Positions 43,898 through 52,756 of a stretch of 64,000 nt of DNA are shown here, in pieces (positions within the stretch are counted from its first letter, which is position 1; each line of letters opens with the position of its first letter). Below the pieces are notes generated by a model. The model worked only from the letters and a program-made list of their open reading frames with translations. It did not search any database and had not been told where the DNA came from. Origin of the DNA: Pseudoalteromonas gelatinilytica (GTDB taxonomy: Bacteria; Pseudomonadota; Gammaproteobacteria; Enterobacterales; Alteromonadaceae); contig NZ_LRRU01000019.1 of NCBI RefSeq assembly GCF_001641615.1, forward strand, positions 466,064-530,063, written 5' to 3'. Both the position numbers and the translations under genes were made by a program.

Positions 43898-45556
43898 TTA
43901 AACAACAATATCATCAAGGTAACTTTCGATTACAGTTCTACCATCTTTAGTCAGAATTAACTCTTTAACTGATTTTCCTGTATCGCCAAAAGGCTGATTT
44001 ATGAATTGAATGTATGCACCTTTATGGACAAGAGATGCTTTTATTCGCTCTCTTAGCGCTTTTTTATGTTCCTTATCTTTGATTATTTTTTGTTGGTTTA
44101 CATGAAATGCTGTAGGCCTTAACTCTAAGCTTTGAAGCTCATGGACTCGTTTTAAAATGCTGACCTCGTGTAACTTAAATACATTAAACTTAAGTTTTGT
44201 TGAAGTGCCGTAGAGCTCTTCAGATTTATCGTAGTTAAGCCCATTCGGATCATCAGACTTTCTCAAATGATGAAGTGCTAAACGGGTTAAGTCTTCTGCA
44301 TGCTTAAAGTGGTAGCCGTTTGATACCATCAGCTCTTTTGTATTGGATTTAAAAAAGCTTCTACACATAGTACAAAATGCACCCGCAGAGCCTTTCATTA
44401 CAATCTGTTCGATATCACCTTTTACTGCATCAAATGGAGAATAGTCTTTGATAATTTTATCGAGGGAGCGTTTAGAAAATTGCTTCATAGGGTCGCGTGG
44501 TTGAAGAAAAATGAACTCTTGATTGCAATTAGGTCGTGCCGATTCCATCCATGCCCTTTGTTCAAGGATAATAGTTCGCATCATTTTTGTTAGTGGGAGT
44601 CTGTATTCTTTTTGGTTTTTCATTTCACCACGTACACCTACGATGGATGACGGAAAAGTTATTAAGGTCGGAAAGGTAATACTATTCAGCCATGACCATT
44701 TCATTTGAGGAATGTTGATAGGCCTCAAGCCCGTTAAAATCATAAACCTGGCTGCGTTCTTCTGGTGAATGCATGGCGTAGTTGCAAGGTTGATCCACAA
44801 CTCTGCAATTGAATCTAAGTCAGTGTAGGCTTGGCACGGGCGGGGAGTATCAACTCGATCCGAAACATAATAATCATCGATGTCAGCAGCAGGATTACGG
44901 CCATTGTTAAACTTATTTTTGGCGAACTTCCATATACGCCTTATTTGAGCAAATAGCTCTATGGCTTGGTTGTTGGATTCGCTAGCAATAATTTTATCAA
45001 TGATTCGCTCAAGATCCCCTGCCGTAATACTTTGAAATCTCGTTTTCATATTAAAGTACTGCTTAAGCTTTTTTACTCTGCACTTATATGTTCTCAATGA
45101 ACCGGCTGCAAACTTTGTTGGTGCGAGTAAATGTCGGTTTGTCAGGTTCTGCTCATATTCTTTAAAAATAGTGTTTAAATCGGCGAATATCGTTCTTCCC
45201 TCTAATATCGTTTGTGTAAGCTCTCTTGCTTTTGCAATGGTGAGTTCTGGTAACTCCCCTAGCTTTACGTTTCGGATCTCTAATTTTTTTGGGAAATTAG
45301 AATAGAAGATGACCTTACCTTTTGGGGTGAAAACGAGCCGTAAATTGTGTTGTTGCTCATATTTAGACAAACGAACCAAGGGCTTATTTTTAATCCCTTG
45401 TTTTAAAGCAACTTTTCTCTCAAAATTTGAAATTATTTGAATCGCAGTAACACACTTTTTTATGTACAACATTGAAAAAGGTGCCTTCGTCTCTCTCCAA
45501 ACGGCTTTTGCTTTAATGTATTCGGCTTTTGTAATGGGTTTATTCGTGTTTTTCAT
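43898..45556 (-). CDS. Tyrosine recombinase / integrase 2
   Basis: This 552-residue recombinase lies at the right end of the island. It has an arm-binding domain like those of P4-type integrases (LRLVFTPKGKVIFYSNFP, then ELPELTIAKARELTQ), a core-binding domain with SLRTYKCRVKKLKQYF, and a catalytic domain. The first Arg is in LTGLRPINIPQMKW, box II is FCTMCRSFFKSN (again Thr instead of His), the late His is in LALHHLRK, and the probable nucleophile is the Tyr in LNYDK. Being nearest the core genome, it is the best candidate for the enzyme that integrates the island. Upstream lie about 250 bp with an FNR-like box and probable att DNA. Confidence 0.87.
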   Translation of the reverse strand: MKNTNKPITKAEYIKAKAVWRETKAPFSMLYIKKCVTAIQIISNFERKVALKQGIKNKPLVRLSKYEQQHNLRLVFTPKGKVIFYSNFPKKLEIRNVKLGELPELTIAKARELTQTILEGRTIFADLNTIFKEYEQNLTNRHLLAPTKFAAGSLRTYKCRVKKLKQYFNMKTRFQSITAGDLERIIDKIIASESNNQAIELFAQIRRIWKFAKNKFNNGRNPAADIDDYYVSDRVDTPRPCQAYTDLDSIAELWINLATTPCIHQKNAARFMILTGLRPINIPQMKWSWLNSITFPTLITFPSSIVGVRGEMKNQKEYRLPLTKMMRTIILEQRAWMESARPNCNQEFIFLQPRDPMKQFSKRSLDKIIKDYSPFDAVKGDIEQIVMKGSAGAFCTMCRSFFKSNTKELMVSNGYHFKHAEDLTRLALHHLRKSDDPNGLNYDKSEELYGTSTKLKFNVFKLHEVSILKRVHELQSLELRPTAFHVNQQKIIKDKEHKKALRERIKASLVHKGAYIQFINQPFGDTGKSVKELILTKDGRTVIESYLDDIVV

Positions 45557-45598
45557 TTCTCTAAAACTCAGGTTTATTAAGCCCTGCAGGCCTGTCGT

Positions 45599-45612
45599 TT
45601 GATCTAGATCAA
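45599..45612. promoter_or_regulatory. Perfect FNR-type box
   Basis: TTGATCTAGATCAA matches the FNR consensus TTGAT-N4-ATCAA exactly. It is centred about 50 bp before the minus-strand recombinase start and about 200 bp before the ferredoxin start. It could give oxygen-dependent control of either, or of a promoter that existed before the island inserted. Confidence 0.45.
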
Positions 45613-45744
45613 CAAAATTTAGAGTGGGGTAAAGTAGAATGCGCGACCGCTTTTGTAACGGCTGCTCATAAACAGAGTGTGCTACGAATTGTGTTATTAT
45701 TTATCGAATATTTTTTAAACTAAGCTTGTTTGAAAAATATATGT

Positions 45745-45766
45745 GTTACATACCTACTCATGTAAC
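45745..45766. promoter_or_regulatory. Inverted repeat upstream of the ferredoxin gene
   Basis: GTTACAT and ATGTAAC (perfect 7-bp arms, 8-bp spacer) lie 38 bp before the ferredoxin start, overlapping where a promoter is expected. Possible operator. Confidence 0.35.
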
Positions 45767-45803
45767 TATTTGTTTTATAGTGATTTATGTTCGAGGGCAT
45801 TAA

Positions 45804-46058
45804 ATGGCATTACTCATCAATAACAAATGTATTAACTGTGATATGTGTGATCCTGAGTGCCCGAATGAGGCTATTTATATGGGCGCGAAGATATATCAAA
45901 TAGACCCAAATAAATGCACTGAGTGTGTTGGGCATTATGATAATCCTACATGTGTTAGTGTGTGTCCTATTGATTGCATCAAGCCAGATCCAAATCACCG
46001 TGAAACTTTAGATGATCTGGCTGAGAAATACGTTAAATTGACCTCCCAAGCTTCTTAG
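45804..46058 (+). CDS. yfhL: YfhL-type 2[4Fe-4S] ferredoxin
   Basis: This is an 84-residue soluble ferredoxin with two cluster motifs. The first is CINCDMCDPECP. The second is CTEC, then an eight-residue loop before CVSVCP, the expanded loop of the Allochromatium-type ferredoxins to which YfhL belongs. All cluster Cys are present. CGAGGG lies seven bases before the ATG. It acts as a low-potential electron carrier in the cytoplasm; partners are not evident from neighbours. It is the first core-type gene right of the island. Confidence 0.93.
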   Translation: MALLINNKCINCDMCDPECPNEAIYMGAKIYQIDPNKCTECVGHYDNPTCVSVCPIDCIKPDPNHRETLDDLAEKYVKLTSQAS

Positions 46059-46166
46059 TTAAATCACCTTTCTTAATTCTTTTTGCTTATTTTAAAGTAG
46101 CGCCCTGCGTTAATTGTTCTACAATTTTATGAACAACAACACGTTAATAAAAAATCAGGGCGTTTT

Positions 46167-47486
46167 ATGTGGTTTAATAAATCCTTACAGGCTGAAATTG
46201 ATGCGTTAAAAGCTGAGCTTTATCCGCTAAAAGATCTCACTTCAGGTATTGATGAAGAGATGCTGGTGCTTAGGCTGCGTGCTGATGGCACAATGGCCTA
46301 TATTAACCAGAACTTTTTAGATGAATTAGGCTACTCGCACAATCAGCTAATTGACTCGCCCTTCCAAGATATTATTACTGAACAATCTCGAAATACTGAC
46401 CAGTTTAAAGACCTAAAAAACGCCATTGAAAATCAACAGCATGGTGTAGGGCACTTACAAATAACTCGCTATGACGGCAAGCTTGAGTGGCTACGATTAA
46501 TTGCTCACCCGGTACACACAGAGCAAGGTGAGCTTAATTACTTTGCTATTTACGGCACTGTGCTTACCGATGCTATTTCTACTTCTCGTGAACAGCGTGA
46601 CACTATTAATGCCATCTATCGCTCGATGGCAGTTATTGAGTTTGACCTTGAGGGCAAGGTTATTAACGCAAATGAACCGTTTTTAGAGAGTATGGGTTAT
46701 AAAAAAGATGAGATCGTTGGCAAGCACCATCGTATGTTTTGTGATCATGCACTTGCTGAATCTGCGGAATATGAGAAGTTTTGGCAGCGCTTAAGACGTG
46801 GTGAGTTTGTTGTTGATCGCTTTAAACGTGTTGACCGTCATGGCAATGAAGTGTGGCTTGAAGCTTCATACAACCCTATTTCAAATGATTTTGGTGAGCT
46901 TTATAAAGTGATGAAGTTTGCCACTGTGATCACTGAGCAAGTTAATCGTGAGCATGCAATTTCACAAGCGGCCGAAATTGCGTATGGCACATCAACAGAG
47001 ACTGATAGACTCGCTCAACAAGGGGCTGAGGTGTTACAAAACACCATGACAGTGATGAATGAATTAGCCCAGCAGATGGAGCAAGCAGCTCAAGAGATTT
47101 CAGCCCTTGATAAACAGTCACAACAAATTGCTGCCATTGTGCAAAGTATCAGCAGCATTGCGGAGCAAACGAACTTGCTGGCGTTAAACGCAGCAATTGA
47201 AGCCGCTCGTGCCGGTGAGCAAGGTCGAGGTTTTGCGGTGGTTGCTGATGAAGTCAGACAGCTTGCTTCAAGAACCTCAAAAGCCACTGAAGAAATTGTT
47301 GAAGTAGTAAATAACAATCAGTCACTTACGCAAAATACGGTAAAGGTTATTGAGCAAGGCAAGGTGAAAGCCGAGCAGGGTGTGTCTTTATCAAATGAGT
47401 CTGGCAAGGTGATGGAAGACATACAACACGGTGCCCAGCAAGTGGTTGATGCAGTTGGACAATTTGCAAATCAACTGAATCACTGA
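46167..47486 (+). CDS. Soluble PAS-PAS methyl-accepting chemotaxis protein
   Basis: This 439-residue cytoplasmic transducer has two PAS domains (about 30-140 and 150-262; the second includes [12 protein letters not shown], typical of Aer-like PAS), then a short MCP signalling domain. The signalling hairpin [19 protein letters not shown] and [12 protein letters not shown] is intact, so it should couple to CheA/CheW. There is no membrane segment or HAMP domain. It probably senses redox or a small ligand through PAS and feeds chemotaxis. It is paralogous to the proteins at 47,683 and 54,547, all of about 438 residues and starting MWF or MFF. A terminator follows. Confidence 0.9.
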   Translation: MWFNKSLQAEIDALKAELYPLKDLTSGIDEEMLVLRLRADGTMAYINQNFLDELGYSHNQLIDSPFQDIITEQSRNTDQFKDLKNAIENQQHGVGHLQITRYDGKLEWLRLIAHPVHTEQGELNYFAIYGTVLTDAISTSREQRDTINAIYRSMAVIEFDLEGKVINANEPFLESMGYKKDEIVGKHHRMFCDHALAESAEYEKFWQRLRRGEFVVDRFKRVDRHGNEVWLEASYNPISNDFGELYKVMKFATVITEQVNREHAISQAAEIAYGTSTETDRLAQQGAEVLQNTMTVMNELAQQMEQAAQEISALDKQSQQIAAIVQSISSIAEQTNLLALNAAIEAARAGEQGRGFAVVADEVRQLASRTSKATEEIVEVVNNNQSLTQNTVKVIEQGKVKAEQGVSLSNESGKVMEDIQHGAQQVVDAVGQFANQLNH

Positions 47487-47488
47487 CA

Positions 47489-47512
47489 AAAAGCCTACTC
47501 AGTTAGGCTTTT
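47489..47512 (+). terminator. Rho-independent terminator
   Basis: 9-bp stem AAAAGCCTA/TAGGCTTTT with a 6-base loop, immediately after the first PAS-PAS transducer gene. Confidence 0.8.
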
Positions 47513-47682
47513 ATAATGCTATTTGATTAAATCATTTCTTATTTTGCTTCAAGAAACTTCCTAATGTCTTGAAAGCGGCTATTTATCCAACTTTTTTACG
47601 CTAATATCATCGAACGGTACAGATTTAGTAGTCCTTATCGAGCTACTCTGTGATGATTTTAGTATTTAAGGTGGGATGATTT

Positions 47683-48999
47683 ATGTTTTTTACCCAGCCA
47701 TTGAAAGAAAGGATAGCTCAGTTAGAAGATGAATTGTTTCGTGTATCTCAAGTGAAAGATACATTAGATAATAGAATGTTTACGCTGGAACTTGATAGGG
47801 AAGGTCGTATCACGTTTGCCAATACGCAAGTATTAGCAGAACTCGGCTTTACAGAAGCCCAATTAATAGGAAAACCTCTGCTTGACTTGGTGCCTAGCAG
47901 CGCCAAAGACGCAAAGCATTACCTTCATTTTAAACGAGCTATTTTAGACAAATCAGCTTGGGTCGGTGCTGTTCAACTTTTAAATGCGCAGGACCAGCAT
48001 GTTTGGTTAAGAGCATTTTTTCATCCAATTTTAAATAAACAGCAGGGCTTTGAAAAGTTTGATCTTCATGCCAGCGTGCTGACCCGAACAATTGAAACAT
48101 CGCGAGAAAATAAAGACTTAGTGAAAGCAATTAATCGCTCTATGGCAGTTATTGAGTTTGATTTAGAAGGCCATGTTTTAAAAGCGAATGAGCAATTTCT
48201 CGCGGGGGTTGGTTATACAAAAGACGAAATTATCGGTAAACATCACCGGATGTTTTGTGAACCAGCCGAAGCAAATTCAACTGGCTATGCTGAGTTTTGG
48301 CAGAAATTACAAAAAGGCCAATTTATCTCGTCACGATTTAAGCGGGTGAATAAATTTGGTGAACCCATTTGGTTGGAGGCGACTTACAATCCGGTTTTTA
48401 ACGAGCAAGATGTGCTTTATAAAGTCGTTAAGTTTGCAACTGTGATCACCGAACAAGTGAATTTAGAAATGGCTGTGTCTCAAGCGGCTGACATCGCTTA
48501 CGGCACATCCACCGAAACTGATAAAGCAGCAAAACAAGGTGCCACTGTTTTAGATGAAATGGTTCATGTAATGGACGATTTAGCGAAGCAAATGGAACAA
48601 GCCGCAGCTGAAATGGCCGAGCTCGATAAGCAATCGCAGCACATTGCTGCCATCGTACAAAGTATTAGTAGTATTGCGGAACAAACAAACTTATTAGCGC
48701 TAAATGCGGCAATTGAAGCGGCTCGTGCTGGCGAGCAAGGCCGAAGTTTTGCAGTGGTGGCTGATGAAGTACGGCAACTTGCTTTAAGAACCTCTAATTC
48801 GACAGTTGAGATTGTTGATGTTGTAAAACAAAATAGGTCTTTGACTAAACATACGGTTGAAGTAATCGAATTAGGAAAAACGAAAGCTGAGCTGGGTTTT
48901 AACCTCGCCTCTGAGTCAGGAAATGTGATGAGCGACATTCAACATGGCGCTCAAAAAGTGGTGGATGCAGTTGGCCAGTTTTCTCAAAAGATAAAGTAA
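47683..48999 (+). CDS. Soluble PAS-PAS chemotaxis transducer, paralogue 2
   Basis: This 438-residue protein is very similar to the gene just upstream in layout and sequence (two PAS domains, [15 protein letters not shown] hairpin). In the signalling tip the sequence is [12 protein letters not shown] instead of the nearly invariant [12 protein letters not shown], and LALRTSN replaces LASRTSK. The Gly to Ser change is in the part that contacts CheA/CheW, so signalling strength may be altered. The genes are a tandem duplication, about 200 bp apart, each with its own promoter region. AAGGTGGG precedes the ATG. Confidence 0.9.
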   Translation: MFFTQPLKERIAQLEDELFRVSQVKDTLDNRMFTLELDREGRITFANTQVLAELGFTEAQLIGKPLLDLVPSSAKDAKHYLHFKRAILDKSAWVGAVQLLNAQDQHVWLRAFFHPILNKQQGFEKFDLHASVLTRTIETSRENKDLVKAINRSMAVIEFDLEGHVLKANEQFLAGVGYTKDEIIGKHHRMFCEPAEANSTGYAEFWQKLQKGQFISSRFKRVNKFGEPIWLEATYNPVFNEQDVLYKVVKFATVITEQVNLEMAVSQAADIAYGTSTETDKAAKQGATVLDEMVHVMDDLAKQMEQAAAEMAELDKQSQHIAAIVQSISSIAEQTNLLALNAAIEAARAGEQGRSFAVVADEVRQLALRTSNSTVEIVDVVKQNRSLTKHTVEVIELGKTKAELGFNLASESGNVMSDIQHGAQKVVDAVGQFSQKIK

Positions 49000-49001
49000 T
49001 T

Positions 49002-49253
49002 TTATCTATGTTTATATTGGGTTTTACAGTAACCACGGGATATATCTGGATGGCGTAGTTTTAAGTGTTTGCTTTGCCTACCCGCTGCGCGTTTTCGCCA
49101 AAGTTTAAAACTCGAAGGTGTTAATTGCTCACGCATTAGCGCGATAACGTTTTTTTCGTTTAAACCAAACTGTTGGTTTATTGCTTCAAACGGGGTTCTG
49201 TCTTCCCACGCCATCTCTATGATACGTGATACTTCATGATCTAAATGCTGCAT
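49002..49253 (-). CDS. DUF2805 / TIGR03643 family protein
   Basis: This 83-residue basic protein has the family core (IIEMAWEDRTPFEAI, FGLNEKNVIALMR, PSSFKLWRKR). It is probably a small helix-turn-helix-like DNA- or RNA-binding protein, but the function is unknown. AAGGAG stands six bases before the ATG. It converges on the second transducer gene with 2 bp between stops. Length is normal for the family. Confidence 0.82.
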   Translation of the reverse strand: MQHLDHEVSRIIEMAWEDRTPFEAINQQFGLNEKNVIALMREQLTPSSFKLWRKRAAGRQSKHLKLRHPDISRGYCKTQYKHR

Positions 49254-49298
49254 TACGGCTCCTTTTTATAGTCTATACGTATTTGCAGCAGATTTAGA

Positions 49299-50183
49299 TT
49301 ATAAGATATCGTGTTGCCAGTGCTCTGCTAAAAAGTCGATGAACGCTCTGACCACATTTTGTTGGAAGTTACGTGATAAATACACCGCCCATAAGTGAGA
49401 GCCTATAGTTGTATGCTCTGGCAGTACTTTAACAAGCTCACCTGATGCCAAATAGTCATTGGCGAGATCGCAGGGTAGGTGAGCAATCCCCATTCCTTGT
49501 TTTGCAGCTTTTAGAAGTACACCCATATCGTTGGCAACAATGTTGCCCTTCACGGTCACTTTTTGTGTGTTGTCGTCGTGTTGAAATTGCCAAATAGTGT
49601 GTTTGTTATGAATAAGGCAATTGTGTGCGGTTAAGTCACTCGGCTCAAAAATCGGTGGGTTTGCAGCTAAATAATCGCTAGAGGCACACACTGCGGTTGC
49701 GATATACATTAGCTTACGGGCAATAAGACCTTCGTCAGGCTGGTGGATGTAACGCAAAGCGATATCAACGCGGTCATCAACCAGCTGCGATAAACTATCT
49801 GAAAGTAACAGTTCAAAGCGCGTCTGTGGGTGGCGCCTAGCAAACACTTCAATGGCATCAAACAGTTTATGTTGGCCAAGCCCAATCGGAGAGGCAACAC
49901 GGATAGTACCCACTAATTCGTTGTTATGACTATGCGCTCGGCTTTGTAAATCAGACACTTGATTTAATATTTGCTGGCAATAGCTAAGGGCTTCTTCGCC
50001 TTGAAGGGTCAAACTTACTTTGCGTGTTGTACGATGAAACAATCTTAAATTTAGCCACTTTTCTATATCTTGAATATGCCTAGAAACTTGTAATCGGCTT
50101 AAACCTAAATGCTCTGCAGCCTGAGTAAAACTGCCTGTACGGGCCACTTCGACAAAGCTAGTAATTGAATTGAGTTTATCCAT
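49299..50183 (-). CDS. LysR-family transcriptional regulator
   Basis: This is a 294-residue LysR regulator: N-terminal winged helix (LNSITSFVEVARTGSFTQAAEHLG, then LSRLQVSRHIQDIE), linker helix, and a two-lobed effector-binding domain (IRVASPIGLGQHKL). I use the ATG at 50183, giving the standard MDKLNS start; the frame continues to a TTG at 50204. It is divergent from the NAD(P)-binding protein at 50,286, with a 100-bp shared promoter region, the classic arrangement in which LysR controls its neighbour. The effector is unknown. Confidence 0.9.
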   Translation of the reverse strand: MDKLNSITSFVEVARTGSFTQAAEHLGLSRLQVSRHIQDIEKWLNLRLFHRTTRKVSLTLQGEEALSYCQQILNQVSDLQSRAHSHNNELVGTIRVASPIGLGQHKLFDAIEVFARRHPQTRFELLLSDSLSQLVDDRVDIALRYIHQPDEGLIARKLMYIATAVCASSDYLAANPPIFEPSDLTAHNCLIHNKHTIWQFQHDDNTQKVTVKGNIVANDMGVLLKAAKQGMGIAHLPCDLANDYLASGELVKVLPEHTTIGSHLWAVYLSRNFQQNVVRAFIDFLAEHWQHDIL

Positions 50184-50285
50184 TGGTATCTTAAAGTGAA
50201 ACAATGTGTATCTATATAGTGTATTTATCAGTAATTAGTGAACAAGTAAACTGCAATCATTGAAACAAACAACGGAGAATTCCTC

Positions 50286-50915
50286 ATGAAATTAGCAGTT
50301 ATTGGCGCAACAGGTTGGATTGGCAGTCACATTACTTCAGAAGCAATCGCACGTGGTCATCAAGTAAATGCATTAGTTAGAGACGTAAGTAAAGTAACCC
50401 AAGATAACGTTACTGTGACTGAATTTGATTTAACAAAAGACGATATCGCAATTACAGCTGCAGGTAGTGATGTTGTTATTGCGGCAATTGGTGGTCGTGC
50501 TTTAGGGAACCATGAAATTGTTGCAAACACAGCAAAGCAATTATTAAACGCGCTTGCAGGTACAGGCACACGCATTTTATGGGTGGGTGGTGCAGGTAGC
50601 TTAGAAGTGGCACCTGGTGTAACACTGGTATCAAGCCCAGACTTTCCTGCTGAATACAAAGCAGAAGCCATAGCTCAAGGTGAAGCACTTGATGTATTTA
50701 GAGCATCAACAGCAGATACAGCTTGGACTTTTGTATCACCAGCTGCGGTCATTTACCCAGGTGAGTCAGAAGGCCCGTACCGTGTTGGTGGCGACAGCTT
50801 CTTTACTGATGCAAACGGCGAAAGCAAAATATCAGTCACTGATTATGCTAAAGCGATGCTTGATGAAGCACAATCGGCAGCTCATTTAAATCAACGTATT
50901 AGTATTGCTTACTAA
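50286..50915 (+). CDS. NAD(P)-binding Rossmann protein, NmrA/YwnB-like
   Basis: This 209-residue atypical short-chain dehydrogenase has a dinucleotide-binding N-terminus (IGATGWIGSHI), an Arg at the second strand (LVRD) suited to NADPH, and conserved IAAIGGRA and FVSPAAVIYPGE segments. Members reduce quinones or act as redox-sensing regulators. GGAG lies eight bases before the ATG. Divergent LysR control is likely. No membrane or export signal. The substrate cannot be deduced. Confidence 0.87.
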   Translation: MKLAVIGATGWIGSHITSEAIARGHQVNALVRDVSKVTQDNVTVTEFDLTKDDIAITAAGSDVVIAAIGGRALGNHEIVANTAKQLLNALAGTGTRILWVGGAGSLEVAPGVTLVSSPDFPAEYKAEAIAQGEALDVFRASTADTAWTFVSPAAVIYPGESEGPYRVGGDSFFTDANGESKISVTDYAKAMLDEAQSAAHLNQRISIAY

Positions 50916-50919
50916 TAGC

Positions 50920-50937
50920 GAGCCTTTCTTCAGGCTC
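50920..50937 (+). terminator. Hairpin after the NAD(P)-binding gene, weak terminator
   Basis: GAGCCT/AGGCTC stem with a 6-base loop, 4 bp after the stop, but no T run follows, so termination is doubtful. Confidence 0.35.
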
Positions 50938-50983
50938 ATAAAATGGTATTCTTTAGCGATGTGTTAAGTTACCTATTTAATTT

Positions 50984-52006
50984 ATGAGCCTGTTATTTTC
51001 TATTGCACTTGCAACCATACCTGCCTTACCAGAAGCCGTCGCGAACAACGCTGTCGCCAAAGTTGTTATTGATGAACAAGCCTACTTTTTAAGTTTTATG
51101 GGCTTGAGCTCAGGCAAAGCACATACAGATGTTCACAATAAAGTGTGGGTCCTTAAAGTGGGCGATAACGCGTGGCAAGCGGCTAAAGCCGTGCCAAGTA
51201 CATTGCCCCTTACTGGTCGTCTAGCGAGTACCGCTGTGGGTGTGGGTCAGCATGCCTATGTATTTGGTGGGTATACCGTTAGCGCCGATCATCAAGAAAT
51301 CTCTACACCCGATGTATATCGCTATGATGTGCTCTCTAATTCATATACGCAATTGGCCAATATGCCTGTGCCGGTGGATGACAGTGTGGCGCTTTCGTAT
51401 CAGCAGCGTTATATCTATTTAGTCAGTGGTTGGCATAACGATGGCAATGTTAACCTTGTACAAGTTTATGATACGCATACAGATACTTGGCAACAGGCTT
51501 CGCCATTTTTAGGTCAACCGGTGTTTGGCCAAGCGGCGGCAATTAGTGGAAACACTATATTGGTGTGTGATGGCGTTAAAACAGAAGCGAATGCTGATAA
51601 ACGCCGTTCTTTCGCTGCGGTTGCACAGTGTTTAAAAGGCACTATTGATGCTAATAATCCATTAAAAATAGATTGGCGTACCGTGCCACATCCAACAGGT
51701 GTTGCCCACTATCGTATGGCTGCAACCAGTTTTAATGGCGACATTTATATGATGGGCGGTTCTGCAAACCCATATAACTACAATGGCATCGGATACAACG
51801 GGAAGCCAGCGCCAGCGAGTGATCATGTTTGGCGCTTTGATGTTGATAAAAACACGTGGCAAGTGATGCCAAAAGCCGATACCGCGAGCATGGATCATCG
51901 AGGTTTATTAGAGCACCAAGGAAGTTTGTATCGTCTTGGTGGTATGGATAATAATCAACAAGTGACAGCCGATGCACTTGCTTACAAGGTAAAGTTATCT
52001 CTATGA
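50984..52006 (+). CDS. Kelch-repeat beta-propeller protein
   Basis: This 340-residue protein has several Kelch-type repeats (YVFGGYT, YLVSGWHN, YMMGGSAN, YRLGGMDN at the ends of blades), consistent with a six-bladed propeller of the N-acetylneuraminate epimerase/mutarotase-like group. The first 20 residues are hydrophobic and end in Ala-rich sequence, a plausible signal peptide, although the n-region lacks a positive charge. The stop overlaps the sirtuin start as ATGA. It may be a periplasmic sugar mutarotase, but no sialic acid genes are nearby, so substrate and role are open. Confidence 0.7.
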   Translation: MSLLFSIALATIPALPEAVANNAVAKVVIDEQAYFLSFMGLSSGKAHTDVHNKVWVLKVGDNAWQAAKAVPSTLPLTGRLASTAVGVGQHAYVFGGYTVSADHQEISTPDVYRYDVLSNSYTQLANMPVPVDDSVALSYQQRYIYLVSGWHNDGNVNLVQVYDTHTDTWQQASPFLGQPVFGQAAAISGNTILVCDGVKTEANADKRRSFAAVAQCLKGTIDANNPLKIDWRTVPHPTGVAHYRMAATSFNGDIYMMGGSANPYNYNGIGYNGKPAPASDHVWRFDVDKNTWQVMPKADTASMDHRGLLEHQGSLYRLGGMDNNQQVTADALAYKVKLSL

Positions 52007-52722
52007 ATACACTCTATATTACTGGTGCGGGTGTGAGTGCCGCTAGCGGTATACCAACCTTTCGTGGCGAAGATGGCTTTTGGACCATTGGTAGCAAAAA
52101 TTACACGCCGATGGAAATGGCAACGCGTGCTATGTACGAAAGCAACCCCCGTGAATTTTTAGCTTGGTATTATCATCGTTTTGCAACCTATCGCCATCAC
52201 GGTCCCAATGAAGTGCATCATTGGTTGAGTGATAAAAATCTCATTACGCAAAATATTGATGGTCTTGATGGCAAAGCAGGTAACACCGACTTTATTGCTA
52301 TTCATGGTCGCTTAGATCAAATGACACTGTTCCACCATCAAGGTGACGATGTGATGGCTTTTAACGCGCCGTGGGAGAAGGTTAACGAAGACAACCTCCA
52401 CAACTCCTTGCTTGAGGTGTTCAATATCAATAACGAAAGCCCCAAGCTCAACGAGTCATTTAAGCCTTACGTGTTGTTATTTGATGAATACTACACTGAT
52501 CTTTATCGAATCTCTGAGGCGCAACAGCGTATGATCGATGCCGATAAAATCGTCTTTATCGGCACCTCGTTTAGCGTCAATATAACCCAAATGGCACTCG
52601 ATATTGCACGCAGTCAAGGCACGCCAATTGAAGTGGTTGACCCAGATCCTACTCACGTATTTCATCCTAATGTGACATATCACAAGATGACAGCGCTTGA
52701 GTATGTTCAGCAGCAAGGGTAA
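52003..52722 (+). CDS. Sirtuin (Sir2) family protein lacking the zinc site
   Basis: This 239-residue NAD-binding protein has sirtuin motifs GAGVSAASGIPTFRG (residues 8-22), TQNIDGLD, and the catalytic-type His in IHGRLDQM. VDPDP near the C-terminus contacts NAD in the family. The four Cys that hold zinc in most sirtuins are absent; the small-domain region is replaced by an unrelated insertion (about 110-150). It may be a deacylase of the zinc-free type or a different NAD-consuming enzyme. Translation is coupled to the Kelch protein by the 4-bp overlap, and a strong bidirectional terminator follows. Confidence 0.85.
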   Translation: MNTLYITGAGVSAASGIPTFRGEDGFWTIGSKNYTPMEMATRAMYESNPREFLAWYYHRFATYRHHGPNEVHHWLSDKNLITQNIDGLDGKAGNTDFIAIHGRLDQMTLFHHQGDDVMAFNAPWEKVNEDNLHNSLLEVFNINNESPKLNESFKPYVLLFDEYYTDLYRISEAQQRMIDADKIVFIGTSFSVNITQMALDIARSQGTPIEVVDPDPTHVFHPNVTYHKMTALEYVQQQG

Positions 52723-52723
52723 A

Positions 52724-52754
52724 AAATAAGGCGCTTATATTAAGCGCCTTATTT
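52724..52754. terminator. Bidirectional rho-independent terminator
   Basis: Perfect 14-bp stem AAATAAGGCGCTTA/TAAGCGCCTTATTT with a 3-base loop, A run before and T run after, between convergent genes. Confidence 0.9.
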
Positions 52755-52756
52755 GA

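Larger units (their letters stand above)
1..45598. mobile_element. Integrated genomic island with defence genes (left end outside window)
   Basis: Two tyrosine recombinases at 41,827-45,556 sit directly against core-type genes starting with a ferredoxin at 45,804. Everything to their left is accessory: restriction, McrBC, a vWA/kinase/phosphatase operon, a replication-relaxation-like gene and an integron cassette. This is the usual layout of an island with its integrases at one end. The right boundary probably lies between 45,557 and 45,803. I found no tRNA gene and no obvious direct repeat there, and the left junction is not in the window, so the attachment sites are undefined. It could also be a mosaic of several insertions. 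Confidence 0.55.

Noticed and set aside
45557-45803. tRNA gene as island attachment site
   Set aside because: No cloverleaf-like fold or tRNA consensus seen; the attachment site remains undefined.
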